This document shows, one piece after another, positions 20,392 to 33,100 of a stretch of DNA of 64,000 nucleotides. Source of the DNA: Symsagittifera roscoffensis (taxonomy: Eukaryota > Xenacoelomorpha > Acoela > Convolutidae). Made by a program: the position numbers and the translations under genes. The notes beneath the pieces are model-generated. The model was not told the origin of the DNA and did not search any database. It saw nothing but the letters and a program-made list of their open reading frames with translations. Numbering within the stretch: position 1 is the first letter of the stretch; each line of letters opens with the position of its first letter. The stretch lies in the NCBI RefSeq assembly GCF_963678635.1, contig NC_087069.1:37119959-37183958 (forward strand), read 5' to 3'.

Positions 20392-20845
20392 GAAATGCAT
20401 TCAGCGTTAAGTGGTTTTTTTTAAGTTAACTTGATAGAGATTAGGATTAAGTTTTAGATTAGGATTAAGTTTCATGTTTGTAGATGATAGTGTAGATATG
20501 TGATGTTTGTGTGTTATGTTATTGTTAAGATATGTTTTATGTTTTATGTCATAAAGGACCTGGAATACTCCAGGTCATCAAGGTAACAGCGCTCATTTGT
20601 GCTACCCTGACGCAGATACAGGTGGACAATCCACTCTGGTGCTAGAATTTTAAATCAGAATTGAAAACAGAATTCCAATGAAGAGTTTTAAAGAGTTGAA
20701 TGATGTTTAATCCAAAAATGATGGTTTTAAGTCGCGAATTATTTTTTAGATCTTGATTGATCGGAAATTGTTTATTGAATAAACTGAATCAGACGAAACA
20801 GAAAGAAATTACACGACACGACAACAAGAATCAACACGATAAGAA
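20392..20845 (+). other. Structured spacer between macrodomain ORF and ORF A
   Basis: No gene. It begins with T-rich and direct-repeat DNA (AGATTAGGATTAAGTTT-like, twice, about 20440-20475). Three hairpins follow in 80 bases: GACCTGGA 20557-20564 with 20569-20576 (loop ATAC), GGTA 20582-20585 with 20603-20606, and GTGGA 20622-20626 with 20630-20634. An AATAAA lies at about 20778, then an A-rich run up to the ATG of ORF A. It has no visible match to 3570-7900, so it is not the 3' LTR of a smaller Gypsy element ending here. It may be an intergenic control region. Confidence 0.5.
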
Positions 20846-23376
20846 ATGGGTGACACGAACGAACTCATGGAATTCCTCTCAGCGAGTCTAGGAGCGACTC
20901 TAGACGAGATCTATCAGCGGCTGATCGATTGTGATTTTACACGAGAAGACCCGGGGCTGGCGATGTTTGTGGTCGCGCTCCTCAATGCACTAGGACGAGA
21001 GGGTCGAGGGAATCGCCCTACGGAAGTCGTGTTGATGTTGGCCTTCGGTGAGTCCGGGACCGCCGAGAGAGGTCGAAACCGACTGATGAGATGGCGGCGT
21101 GGAGAAATTTCTGGCCACGACTTGGCTCGTGAGCCAGGACTAGGCGAACAGAGGGACCACCGGCTAGGTGAGATGCCCTTACCCGTCCAACCTGCGCAGC
21201 CACTCATCGGAGCGAAGAGACAACGTGATGGGCCAGGCCCGTCACATTCGGTCGACTCTCCAACAGCTGCTCCTCCTCCGAAGAGACTGAGGGTGAGTGA
21301 GATAGAGATCCAGACGTTGGAGACGATTGAGACACTGGAGAAGAAGGAGAGAGATCAGAGCGAGCTGTGTGCCAAACTTCAGGAGTATAGGGCGATAGCT
21401 CGAGAGAGAGACGAATGGAAAAAGAAATATGAAGATCTGCAGTTGGCCTACAAGGAGGATGAGATAAAGCACCTGAAGGAGCTGTATATGGCAAAGGTGA
21501 GCCAAGTGTCACCGGAAGTTCTGGCGAGAATGAAATCCTTGGAAGGATCCAGCGACACGCGCCCCAGGACAGCAGCACAGGAGCTGTGCGCATCGAGAGG
21601 GCCTGAGGCTCTGGACTTACGTGCATCGAGGGGGCCCGAGGCTCCTCAGCAGACAAGACCGTCTGCTTCGAGTCAAAGGTTCACGATACGAGACCCTTCC
21701 GACACCTATCTCGCTCCTCAATTCCAGGAATCATTCAACCAAGTGGCCAGAGCCACAATGGATGAGATCAACAGAAGCACTGAGCGGACACTGGTTAGGA
21801 TCGTTCCTTCGCAACGTCGTGATCGTTCATCAAATAGCTCGGAACGAGCACCCCGCACGGTAGCGTCCTCGAGGTCTGCGCATGGTGGGGTCTTTCAGAA
21901 GTCTCGCGTAGTAGACATTAGGAAGAATCTGATGGCACGTCACCAGTTCACGCAAGTGGCCGCCGAGCATCCTCGAGCCTGCCTGAATGACATGAGCTGG
22001 AACCCCGCCACGAGCGACCAGGTAATTCCCCCAGGGAGTCGCCATCTGATCATTGGAGACAGTTTGGTCAGGGATCTGAATGAGATCTTCGTCTATGGTC
22101 AGACTACCACTCTGTCCTTTGGAAGAGCCTCAGTGGCTCAGGTCATCAAGATGATGGAGTTCCAGAGCGAAGATCACCTGGATACACTAATAATAATGCT
22201 GGGAACTAACGACGTCTCGAGAGCCCCCGTGACTCCGGAGAGCAAGTGGGAGCCTCTATTGGTATGTCTCTTGAACGAACTAAAAGAGAAGTACAGACCC
22301 AGGCTTGTGGTGTTGTGCACGATACCGCAAAATCCGTTGGTGGGTTTCATGGCAACGTGACACGGTGGAATGAAATGATCCGCAGTCTGGTGAGAAACAA
22401 CCCTGGCGAGTTGCGACTTCTGGATCTCGAAAATATGCTGTGCATGATTGATCACATCGCGCTCACCAGAGATGGAGTACATTTCAACACCCAACGAGGG
22501 AGACATTGGATCAATGATGTTTTTCAGACGCAGTTGAGGGAAGTGGAGCAAGAATCGAGGGCGACCGGTTCTCTGGCTCGGACCAGCTCGACCGGAGGAA
22601 GTAGAATACGGGCAACAGTGCCCGAATCCCTCGTCAACCTTCTAGGGCCCTTGGCAATGGAGACGGCTGCAGCCGCAACTGTTGCTCCGAGCTCAAACGT
22701 GAGAGACAGGCTAGGGACTGCTCCTCCTCCCAGGACACAACCGATTGAAAGCCGACTCGGGAGATCAGTGGATCAGAATAACAGGAATAACTCCCAGACC
22801 GCGTCTAGGAGGAATGATCCGCCTGCCACGACAAACCCTGCTTCAGTAGCAGGACCGTCTACGTGTGCCGTGGCAGCGGAGGGAATCGAATCAGGCAGCG
22901 TGCTGCTTTGGAACAGATCAGACCCTAGTCATTGGGGTCAGTATAAGACGGACATGTCGGCGAAGTTGAACATGAATACCTTGACGTGTCGGGAGGACGC
23001 AATGAGAATGATTGGCGGAGAAAGTCCCACAGTTTCGCGACTATATCGTATACCGGGCGTGGATTGGCTGCTAGCAGAGCAAGAGCAATTCAGCTCCTCG
23101 ACCTCACTCCGACACGCAGACTTGAATGGATTGCCTCAGGACAACACCTTTGGACCTTTGAATACCCGGTCGCTTACGGACGTTCGACAGAGGACCCGGG
23201 AAAGGACACCACCTGCTCGCAAGGGCAAATTTCAGACAGACAACAAGCCCAGTAACAAGCATCACAAGATGTACAGGCAGTTTGCTAAACCACCTGGTCA
23301 GACGCCTGGCGAGTATTCGAGGGACTACCCCGGACGACCACGGTGGTGGGAGATGACAAGAGATATGGGAAACTGA
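20846..23376 (+). pseudogene. ORF A: coiled coil plus SGNH/GDSL hydrolase domain, one frameshift
   Basis: Starts at ATG 20846; the first frame ends at TGA 22358-22360 and the sequence continues in the -1 frame to TGA 23374-23376, about 840 residues in all. Residues 1-130 are acidic and Arg-rich; a Pro/Ser linker follows. A coiled coil spans about 150-230 (EIEIQTLETIETLEKKERD region), and an SGNH fold spans about 400-560. Its blocks are GDSLVRDL (nucleophile Ser), a conserved Gly in SFGRASVAQ, LGTNDVS (Asn) and, after the break, RDGVHFN (Asp/His), so all four SGNH residues are encoded. The indel lies near 22330-22350, between blocks III and V. A Pro/Arg-rich tail follows. SGNH esterase domains are known in ORF1 proteins of some CR1-type LINEs and in giant Penelope-like elements; the substrate here is unknown. 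Confidence 0.65.
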
Positions 23377-23384
23377 AGGCCCCA

Positions 23385-25982
23385 ATGGGCGACGGCCTGT
23401 TTGCAGCTTATGATCCCTTGGATATGAAGGCTGCCAAATATCTGATAGTGGCCGGTTCTGATTATCTCTACACGCCCCGTTCTCTATTCTGGCCCGATGT
23501 TATTTTCTTGACGGCGCCTAAATTGGACTGGGGACAGGCAATAGGCATGATGATAAGTGTACGAAGGGTGGTCAGCATGGAGCCGCAGGTAATAGTGGTT
23601 GCGGGCTCAAATGATCATCTGCAAAGCAGAGGCTTGTTGACACGTCTGACGGATGGATCAATCCCTAGCAACGAGGTCATAGGGGAGGCAATAATGACAT
23701 TGCTCTCGGCGATGGCTGAAGTGGAAACAGCGGCAAAACAACGTTTCACCCAAAATGTAGTGAAGGTGGTTTTTGTGTTGTCACCAGGCTACGCTGCGTT
23801 GCCAGAACCCCTTCAATTTGGGTACACAATGGTCACAACGATAGCAGAGGGGAGATTCAACGTGATAATTCCTGCCCCGAACAGAGTAGTAGACCCAGAC
23901 AATTACTACCCGTCCCGATCTGAGCTTCCCGCCGTTTGGGCTGACATTTCCAATGCCATACAGGGGCTCAAAGATTGTAGCACAACTCGGTTGGTGCTGG
24001 ATGAGGTTCTGGGGTTGGAGCTGTCCAACTTTGCCAGATTGCTGAAGTTAAGATCAGGGGTAGATGACGATCATCTGTTAGTACAACAGGTGGCTGATGA
24101 TCTCTGGTTCAGACAGATGGATCATGCAGAGAATGAGCAGGGAAGGATGGTCAGAAAGAACTTGACGTCAGTGGAGGAGGATCTCATGGCAATGGCTTTG
24201 CGTACGAAGCCGCACAACAACGTATGGTTGTATTTGTCACCGAGGCTGTGCACCTTGGGTGACGACGCGTTCGAGCATGCGCCGGCAGTAATTAAAGAGA
24301 TACACGTGTATCTAAAGAACCTATTTGACGCCCGGGAGTTAGCTGGGGGCAAGATGTTGAAACTGATGCAGGACGTAAACACGATGTCGCTGGACAAGTT
24401 CCAAGCTGACGTGCTGGCCACGAAGGCACAGTATGAACGATCGGATGCTATCTTGGGTGGAATGGGAGTGGGATGGACACCATCCTTCCTGTCGACGTGC
24501 TATCCGAAGGCATCTAGGAACCTGATCGCGAGTTTCGGCAAGGACATCAGGAAGTTGTCGATTGGCCTGGTGCTAGCCTTATATGTGATATTTGGTCATG
24601 AAAATTTCGAGAAGGGACCGGCAAACCTCTTTACCCAAGCGTTGGCAGATTTGAGATTGGATGGACTCCTGACTCTGATTGCCATGACCTACGGTCGACT
24701 GGGTGACTTGCTTGTGCTGTTGCGTTACCCTGAACAACTCCAGGGAACAAGTCGCGAGTTCAATGCGCAGTTGGAAACCGCCTCGCTCAGGAAGATGAAA
24801 GACTGGAGGACTCTCCTGCTTCAATACCTCTTGCAACAGAACAGAAGCGTCACGGGAGAAGACAACGTGGCGACGGATGCGGGCGAGTGCAAGCAGTATT
24901 GTGACATGCCCTTACTGACGGACTTGGCTGTCATGATGCGGATCGATCCGTTGGCTCTGGTCCACGGACTGCGGGAATTCGTCACAGTGGTGTATGGACC
25001 GGTGATGTCTTTCGCGTTCCCGGACGTACAAGTTAAGGCATACAGGAGTTCGGTGTTGTATGTCAACCTGGTCTCAGTCGTGGATTGTTCCGTGCTGAAT
25101 TGGGTAGAGCAGAGGGAGCTGAGAGGGCTGGCCAGCGACGATAGGCTGTTCGGAAGAATAGCAGAACCAGGTTGGGTGTTGATGGATTTCAACAACCACT
25201 TCAAGTGCCGAATGGGCCGTGAGGACCTTTCCCACATCCAGTTTAACCCAAAGCTTTGGAATTTGAGACCAGTGGTGAAGGATACAGGAGAGGCTATGAG
25301 AGTACCTCAGTTGCCAGGAGCCTACACACACGCGAAAGAGAGTCAGCAAACATGGCTTCCTGGGTCCAGGCCGCTGCCGGACCAATGCCCTCGATATCCA
25401 CCGATAAGGAGGATGTTGTTGGGAGTCACATCTCCCATCATTGCCCCTCGCATCGGAGCAGCTCGTGACGCAGAGAAGAGAATGTTGAAGTGGAGTGAAG
25501 GGATGGAGCCGCGCTTCATCAGCTGGAATGCTGCAGCCGTGCACAACTTTGACTTCTCATTTCCTGATGCTTGGAGCAGGAAAAAGATCAAGGCACTACC
25601 TTCCAGGAGACCAGAGGTCTCGGCTGAAACGTGGAACGAAGTGTATTCTCCCACGGACGATTTATCAAGACTGAAGTGGTCAGGGGAAGTGAAAGTAGTG
25701 ATGCTGGAAGTGGCAAGGGAGAGCAGAGGAGGCTCATATATAACGATAGAGGACCTGGCTCCACATGGCGAGGAGTTCGTAGAATTCCTGGTGAATGATG
25801 AATTGTTTTATCACGCAGGAGACATGACCGTACCGGCTCGGCCGGATTCGGGCATAGACGCACAACAAAGCCCTTCGGGACCTAAGCCGAAACCTGATGC
25901 AGATGGCGATGAATTGATGGATCAGGACGATAACGATGACGAAATCGGGGGAAGACGGGAAATACGGGTGAGACGGATCTAG
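23385..25982 (+). CDS. ORF B: large protein with degenerate SGNH-like N-terminal domain
   Basis: About 865 residues from ATG 23385, eight bases after the ORF A stop; the frame is open upstream to 23343, so reinitiation or a frameshift from ORF A are both possible. Residues about 15-190 resemble an SGNH domain that has lost its catalytic residues: YLIVAGSDYLY where GDS is expected, VIVVAGSNDHLQ matching block III, and a block V region DPDNYYPSRSEL without the DxxH pair. The next 600 residues are mostly helical with no family I recognise (motifs RLVLDEVLGLELSNFARLLK and DLLVLLRYPEQL). The C-terminus is strongly acidic and low in complexity (DGDELMDQDDNDDE). It may be a structural protein or capsid-associated factor; this is not shown by sequence. 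No internal stop is present. Confidence 0.6.
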   Translation: MGDGLFAAYDPLDMKAAKYLIVAGSDYLYTPRSLFWPDVIFLTAPKLDWGQAIGMMISVRRVVSMEPQVIVVAGSNDHLQSRGLLTRLTDGSIPSNEVIGEAIMTLLSAMAEVETAAKQRFTQNVVKVVFVLSPGYAALPEPLQFGYTMVTTIAEGRFNVIIPAPNRVVDPDNYYPSRSELPAVWADISNAIQGLKDCSTTRLVLDEVLGLELSNFARLLKLRSGVDDDHLLVQQVADDLWFRQMDHAENEQGRMVRKNLTSVEEDLMAMALRTKPHNNVWLYLSPRLCTLGDDAFEHAPAVIKEIHVYLKNLFDARELAGGKMLKLMQDVNTMSLDKFQADVLATKAQYERSDAILGGMGVGWTPSFLSTCYPKASRNLIASFGKDIRKLSIGLVLALYVIFGHENFEKGPANLFTQALADLRLDGLLTLIAMTYGRLGDLLVLLRYPEQLQGTSREFNAQLETASLRKMKDWRTLLLQYLLQQNRSVTGEDNVATDAGECKQYCDMPLLTDLAVMMRIDPLALVHGLREFVTVVYGPVMSFAFPDVQVKAYRSSVLYVNLVSVVDCSVLNWVEQRELRGLASDDRLFGRIAEPGWVLMDFNNHFKCRMGREDLSHIQFNPKLWNLRPVVKDTGEAMRVPQLPGAYTHAKESQQTWLPGSRPLPDQCPRYPPIRRMLLGVTSPIIAPRIGAARDAEKRMLKWSEGMEPRFISWNAAAVHNFDFSFPDAWSRKKIKALPSRRPEVSAETWNEVYSPTDDLSRLKWSGEVKVVMLEVARESRGGSYITIEDLAPHGEEFVEFLVNDELFYHAGDMTVPARPDSGIDAQQSPSGPKPKPDADGDELMDQDDNDDEIGGRREIRVRRI

Positions 25983-26059
25983 GAGCGTTGGAGAGGGACT
26001 TGCTAGAATACCAGTTCAGTGAAGACGACGTCGGGGAAGTCGATGGGAGTCTATTGCTA

Positions 26060-29000
26060 ATGACGCCATCGTCTTTCATGTCCCCTACAAAGGAGGCGTC
26101 GGCCGATTTATCCCCGATGGACCCAATAAGCCAGGCTAGAGAATGCCAAAGCAGGGAACCGCAAAGATTGCTCCATGGATCACCGAGGAGGAGAAAAATC
26201 GATGAGTCAATGAAGATATCCTTCCTGAGTACGTTACCGGAAGAGGAATGGGAGAGATATCAAAGCGAATTAGAAGGCAAGACAGGAGCAACCTGGAGCC
26301 GAGTGAACTTCATGGAGAGTTCATGGGACATGATACGACGATATGGGACGCAGTCCATAATGAAGGTGGGATTGAATCAACCCATCATGCGTGAGAGCCT
26401 GGAGAAAATGGTGAACTCCATGGAGTCGGATGTTCTGACCGAGTCAGTTACAGAAGACAGTGCCGATGATCAGCAGGTCACAAAGAAATTACCTGTTAGA
26501 CGAGCCAAAAAAGGGCTGAAGAGACTGAAAGGAAAGACAGGGAGTCAAACCGTGAATCAGAGGGTGGTGAAATCAAAAGCCAAGACAGTGGTGACCTCTC
26601 TGATTAGTGCGGGTCGTTCAGGCGAGAGCGGGCAAGGAGATGGTGCGACACCAGCAGGGGGAGAAAAAGAAAACCTGATACCCCCTATGCTCTTGGCAGG
26701 TCTGACTATAACAGCCACGAGGTCGAAGAAGACGGCGCGAACCCTGGCAGACACTAAGTCAGAAATGGAAATCATCAGTCAGTGTGGATCGGGAGGACTT
26801 GAAGATTACAGACCCTCGCGAACCAACATGGCCAAGTTGAAACTGGAAGGACAACTCGACATGGTCGAGTACAGTCGAATAACTGTGCCGGAATCAGTCC
26901 ACATGGGAGATCCGGCAGGGGGTTATGTGGAGATGTTGAAAGCGAGGAACTCCGCGAGAGGGCACCTGATGGCTTGGAGCGAGAAGCGAGCCATGCAGGA
27001 ATATCTGAAAGGGCTTACGGAGAATTCTAACTTAAATCGGAAAGAATATGGCAGAGTAATGTCATCGGAAGCGAACGAAATTGGATTGGAAAAACTGCTA
27101 GAAATTTCTTGGAGGGCGGCCCTCCAGAGATACTTCGATGAGACGATGCATGCACCTGCAACGGTGGCAGCGTACCTAGCTCATCCGTGCACGAGAACTG
27201 GTCTACAAGTACGATTAGCTTGGTGCTTGATGGGCATCAAGAAGGCGGAATATGAAGCCAGTAACGATTCGAAATCACGGGAACAGGAGCTAGAGTTGAT
27301 GGAAGCTCTGCGAGCATTGATTTCAAAAGACGATTCTGCGATAGCATGGGCTAAGCGTAAAGATGCCCTTTGCTTTGTCAGGTTCGTGGTGGATCGTATC
27401 CCCACTCCTGTCTTGGGAGAATGCATAAAGATCATTCGGCAAAAGGGAGTGGATTGCGAAAGAAACTTCCTTAGGGCACTACTGGAACTGTATCAGGATA
27501 TGCCGTTGATTGTACCAAATAGGGAGTCGAATGACATGGAGAGCTACCGCAAGTTGGAAGAAGTGAGAAGATATTCCAACAAAGAATTGAAAGTGAACAG
27601 GGAGTTGATAGAAGCAGTCAGAGGACAAAAAGACTTTGCAACACTAGGGAAACTGAAGTCGTTCCAATATGTGTCTGGCATACCGGGGATGGCGTATAAA
27701 CCCTTCGTGAATGAAGAAGCCAGGGAGGCGTACTTCGATTATGAGCAAGTCATAGTGCTCAATTTCTGGGTTGAACGGATTAAAGAAATCGGAATGCTGA
27801 TGGTGGAACAACCCAAGCTGGGAATTATCTTGGAAGAACGAGTGGTCGAACCCTCGATTGCCGAGCTAAAGGGGCAAGTGAGTTTTGATTGTGGTTCTTG
27901 GGACTGTCCCTTGAAAACCAGTCTCGTAGCGATGTGGGAACTCATGAAGCCTTCTTGGTGTCCTCATCCTAACGCCGGCTTAATCTGGGACATGAAAGCG
28001 GATGTCATGTTAGACCGGGATGATGACGCGAGTCTACATGATCTGGCCATGATACACCATCTGCTGGCCATGAAGTTGACGAAGCGGAAGAGCAATCCAT
28101 CCACGGAGCTGCCTGAGGAAAGTCCATCGAGCGATTGGTTGAAGCAAGGCACATGCTTGGCTCAACAAAGTGGGATGGAAGGGCATATTTGCAACTTAGG
28201 ACACTGCTTGATTACGCTGAGGGAGCAGCATCGACAACTGGCAGGATTGTACGGAAGATTGAGCATGTCAGATAAGAGTGCCATGGAGTTGGTCGCGGAC
28301 TGCCATGGGGTGACGGACGTAAACTTGATCACAGCCTTGGGATTTTGTAGCATGACGAGTTCGATAGAATCGCTTGAGCGCCTGGAGCGTGCCCATGAGC
28401 TAGTGACGTCCCTCAGCGTGGAGGTATTCCCTGGAGCATTACAGACAGAGCAGAAGATTGGAGGCTGGCGAGAAGCTCTGGAAAATGAAATGAATCTGAA
28501 GGATAGTGAAGCCTATCACAGACCTACTGGTTCAAAATATCTGGTGGGTTCAAGCTCCGCGCCATATTGCAATAGTAGGTATCCTACGCACATGGTGGTG
28601 ATGGATGCGAGGACGCAGCAGGTGTTGGTAGACCAACTTTTCTCTGTGCCAAAGTGCGTGAGGTTGGCCAGAATGTCAGAAAGGTCATATGACTTGTTGG
28701 CGAAGATCTTTCGGGCAGTCCCGAAGAGATCTGAAGGCGAGTTGCAAGACGTGGTGGGTGAAGAGTTCATGAGATTGAACGAAGGTAACGTGAGTGAGTT
28801 CCAGAAACAGAAAGCGAGTGGAGCGTTACCCACTGAATTCCCCACCATAGAAGAGAAAGACGATTTACATAGAATTCTGATGGAAGTGGAACCGTTGCTG
28901 GGAGCCTCCGGGTATCGGACCCGAAGGAACATAGTGAGAACCCATGGGGAGTATCCTTGCCACTGCTTGGCGCAGATATTGTGGTACCCCAAACACGGGA

Positions 29001-29697
29001 ATCTGATGCTAGTATGGGACGTGGAGGAGTTGTACTCTACGGGGTTGCCCGATCAGAATCAACAAGTGTCAATCGTGGTGGTTAGTGCCATGCTGGCAGT
29101 GAGATGGTTGGAGGCTAACGCGGACACAAGTGAACAGGAGACGGCCGTGCCGACTCCTGAACAGCTGACCAACGTGAAGATGAGCCGCGAATTGAATCTT
29201 TTCAGAACCACCCGCAAGGTTCTGAGAATACCTAAAGCCATTGAAAGAATATGGTCAAGGCAAAGATTGATGCCTTGGTTCCGTGCAGTGATGACATCAT
29301 GGATGTATGAACGCGCGAAGCGTCACATGTCGAGGAACACGGAAGCCTATCACTCTTTCCAGCTAGATATAGGACCGGGAGCCTATAAAAGAGCATTCCT
29401 GACGCACAGAAACGCGGTCACCACGGCGGTGAAGCGAGTGGCTGGAGGCCTTGTGCAACCGAAGATGAAAAGAAAGAGGTCTTAAGAGCTGACCTAGAAC
29501 GAAATGTGAGCCTATGTCTTCACAACAGCTTTTGCAGGAACCGGGAGCAGAAGGTGAATGTGGACTTGCTACCTTGTTGCAAACCGAGGCTGTTGGAACA
29601 AGAGAGTTGGGGCACGGCCCGCAACTCTATGGACATGTTAGAGAAAGTTCTGGAAGACAGTGACGCTGAAGATCAGGATGGAGAAGCGATGGAATGA
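26060..29697 (+). pseudogene. ORF C, first copy, frameshifted near the C-terminus
   Basis: First in-frame ATG at 26060 (frame open from about 25939, overlapping the end of ORF B in the -1 frame). It runs to TAA 29483-29485, then continues in another frame to TGA at 29695-29697 because one base is missing near 29445 compared with the second copy. Function unknown. Like its homologue at 1-3569 it carries SWCPHPNAGLI, a GTCLAQQ..GHICNLGHC cluster, FSVPKCVRLARMS, EYPCHCLAQ followed by LWYPKHGNLMLVWDVEEL, and LHNSFCRNRE. The N-terminal third is basic and variable (KKLPVRRAKKGLKRLKGK, possibly nuclear targeting or nucleic-acid contact, inference). The acidic tail (EDSDAEDQDGEAME) resembles that of the left copy. 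Its place just before the PPT and LTR is shared by both element copies. Confidence 0.75.
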
Positions 29698-30138
29698 AGA
29701 TGATGAACGAAGTGAACAAGTGAAGACGTGAGCAAGAAAAGAAGAGAAGGAGAAAAAACTTGATTGTCTTTGTGTGTTAAAACTTGAACCAATCAACCAA
29801 GTTTTGATTATTGAACTTGTTAAACTTTTTGTTTTAATCTAGTTTGGTCAGACCAAACTACAATGTTGCAATTGTTAAAATTGTTGAAATTGTTGATTTT
29901 AGTTATGACTATTTATGTATTTATATGAGTAACATAGGTGAGTATTTTTACCTATTTATTCACGACTGAAGTTTTTAACCTGTGTAAGACACAAATTCAC
30001 TGTGTGGCGACATGGTAAGTTTGAGTAAACTTGCTCGAGAGGGTGAATAACTCAATAACTTTCCTAGCCACAGAGTTTCTTAGTTTTTTAGTTTTAATAT
30101 TGAGAGGACCGCATAAATGACTGATTATACTTGGTGAG
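29698..30138 (+). other. 3' UTR of ORF C, first copy, ending at the duplication joint
   Basis: AT-rich non-coding sequence with a perfect 9-bp hairpin (TAGTTTGGT 29840-29848 with ACCAAACTA 29852-29860). It ends at ..TTGGTGAG 30138, where ORF C sequence restarts. Confidence 0.6.
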
Positions 30139-33100
30139 ATATCAAAGTGAATTAGAAGGCAAGACAGGAGCAACCTGGAGCCGAGTGAACTTCATGGAAA
30201 GTTCATGGGACATGATACGACGATATGGGACGCAGTCCATAATGAAGGTGGGATTGAATCAACCCATCATGCGTGAGAGCCTGGAGAAAATGGTGAACTC
30301 CATGGAGTCGGATGTTCTGACCGAGTCAGTTACAGAAGACAGTGCCGATGATCAGCAGGTCACAAAGAAATTACCTGTTAGACGAGCCAAAAAAGGGCTG
30401 AAGAGACTGAAAGGAAAGACAGGGAGTCAAACCGTGAATCAGAGGGTGGTGAAATCAAAAGCCAAGACAGTGGTGACCTCTCTGATTAGTGCGGGTCGTT
30501 CAGGCGAGAGCGGGCAAGGAGATGGTGCGACACCAGCAGGGGGAGAAAAAGAAAACCTGATACCCCCTATGCTCTTGGCAGGTCTGACTATAACAGCCAC
30601 GAGGTCCAAGAAGACGGCGCGAACCCTGGCAGACACTAAGTTAGAAATGGAAATCATCAGTCAGTGTGGATCGGGAGGACTTGAAGATTACAGACCCTCG
30701 CGAACCAACATGGCCAAGTTGAAACTGGAAGGACAACTCGACATGGTCGAGTACAGTCGAATAACTGTGCCGGAATCAGTCCACATGGGAGATCCGGCAG
30801 GGGGTTATGTGGAGATGTTGAAAGCGAGGAACTCCGCGAGAGGGCACCTGACGGCTTGGAGCGAGAAGCGAGCCATGCAGGAATATCTGAAAGGGCTTAC
30901 GGAGAATTCTAACTTAAATCGGAAAGAATATGGCACAGTAATGTCATCGGAAGCGAACGAAATTGGATTGGAAAAACTGCTAGAAATTTCTTGGAGGGCG
31001 GCCCTCCAGAGATACTTCGATGAGACGATGCATGCACCTGCAACGGTGGCAGCGTACCTAGCTCATCCGTGCACGAGAACTGGTCTACAAGTACGATTAG
31101 CTTGGTGCTTGATGGGCATCAAGAAGGCGGAATATGAAGCCAGTAACGATTCGAAATCACGGGAACAGGAGCTAGAGTTGATGGAAGCTCTGCGAGCATT
31201 GATTTCAAAAGACGATTCTGCGATAGCATGGGCTAAGCGTAAAGATGCCCTTTGCTTTGTCAGGTTCGTGGTGGATCGTATCCCCACTCCTGTCTTGGGA
31301 GAATGCATAAAGATCATTCGGCAAAAGGGAGTGGATTGCGAAAGAAACTTCCTTAGGGCACTACTGGAACTGTATCAGGATATGCCGTTGATTGTACCAA
31401 ATAGGGAGTCGAATGACATGGAGAGCTACCGCAAGTTGGAAGAAGTGAGAAGATATTCCAACAAAGAATTGAAAGTGAACAGGGTGTTGATAGAAGCAGT
31501 CAGAGGACAAAAAGACTTTGCAACACTAGGGAAACTGAAGTCGTTCCAATATGTGTCTGGCATACCGGGGATGGCGTATAAACCCTTCGTGAATGAAGAA
31601 GCCAGGGAAGCGTACTTCGATTATGAGCAAGTCATAGTGCTCAATTTCTGGGTTGAACGGATTAAAGAAATCGGAATGCTGATGGTGGAACAACCCAAGC
31701 TGGGGATTATCTTGGAAGAACGAGTGGTCGAACCCTCGATTGCCGAGCTAAAGGGGCAAGTGAGTTTTGATTGTGGTTCTTGGGACTGTCCCTTGAAAAC
31801 CAGTCTCGTAGCGATGTGGGAAGTCATGAAGCCTTCTTGGTGTCCTCATCCTAACGCCGGCTTAATCTGGGACATGACAGCGGATGTCATGTTAGACCGG
31901 GATGATGACGCGAGTCTACATGATCTGGCCATGATACACCATCTGCTGGCCATGAAGTTGACGAAGCGGAAGAGCAATCCATCCACGGAGCTGCCTGAGG
32001 AAAGTCCATCGAGCGATTGGTTGAAGCAAGGCACATGCTTGGCTCAACAAAGTGGGATGGAAGGGCATATTTGCAACTTAGGACACTGCTTGATTACGCT
32101 GAGTGAGCAGCATCGACAACTGGCAGGATTGTACGGAAGATTGAGCATGTCAGATAAGAGTGCCATGGAGTTGGTCGCGGACTGCCATGGGGTGACGGAC
32201 GTAAACTTGATCACAGCCTTGGGATTTTGTAGCATGACGAGTTCGATAGAATCGCTTGAGCGCCTGGAGCGTGCCCATGAGCTAGTGACGTCCCTCGGCG
32301 TGGAGGTATTCCCTGGAGCATTACAGACAGAGCAGAAGATTGGAGGCTGGCGAGAAGCTCTGGAAAATGAAATGAATCTGAAGAATAGTGAAGCCTATCA
32401 CAGACCTACTGGTTCAAAATATCTGGTGGGTTCAAGCTCCGCGCCATATTGCAATAGTAGGTATCCTACGCACATGGTGGTGATGGATGCGAGGACGCAG
32501 CAGGTGTTGGTAGACCAACTTTTCTCTGTGCCAAAGTGCGTGAGGTTGGCCAGAATGTCAGAAAGGTCATATGACTTGTTGGCGAAGATCTTTCGGGCAG
32601 TCCCGAAGAGATCTGAAGGCGAGTTGCAAGACGTGGTGGGTGAAGAGTTCATGAGATTGAACGAAGGTAACGTGAGTGAGTTCCAGAAACAGAAAGCGAG
32701 TGGAGCGTTACCCACTGAATTCCCCACCATAGAAGAGAAGACGATTTACATAGAATTCTGATGGAAGTGGAACCGTTGCTGGGAGCCTCAGGGTATCGGA
32801 CCCGAAGGAACATAGTGAGAACCCATGGGGAGTATCCTTGCCACTGCTTGGCGCAGACGTTGTGGTACCCCAAACACGGGAATCTGATGCTAGTATGGGG
32901 CGTGGAGGAGTTGTACTCTACGGGGTTGCCCGATCAGAATCAACAAGTGTCAATCGTGGTGGTTAGTGCCATGCTGGCAGTGAGATGGTTGGAGGCTAAC
33001 GCGGACACAAGTGAACAGGAGACGGCCGTGCCGACTCCTGAACAGCTGACCAACGTGAAGATGAGTCGCGAATTGGATCTTTTCAGAACCACCTGCAAGG

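Noticed and set aside
20392-20845. Possible 3' LTR of a conventional Gypsy element ending after the macrodomain
   Set aside because: No matching sequence was found in 3570-7900, where the 5' partner should lie, and no PPT directly precedes it.
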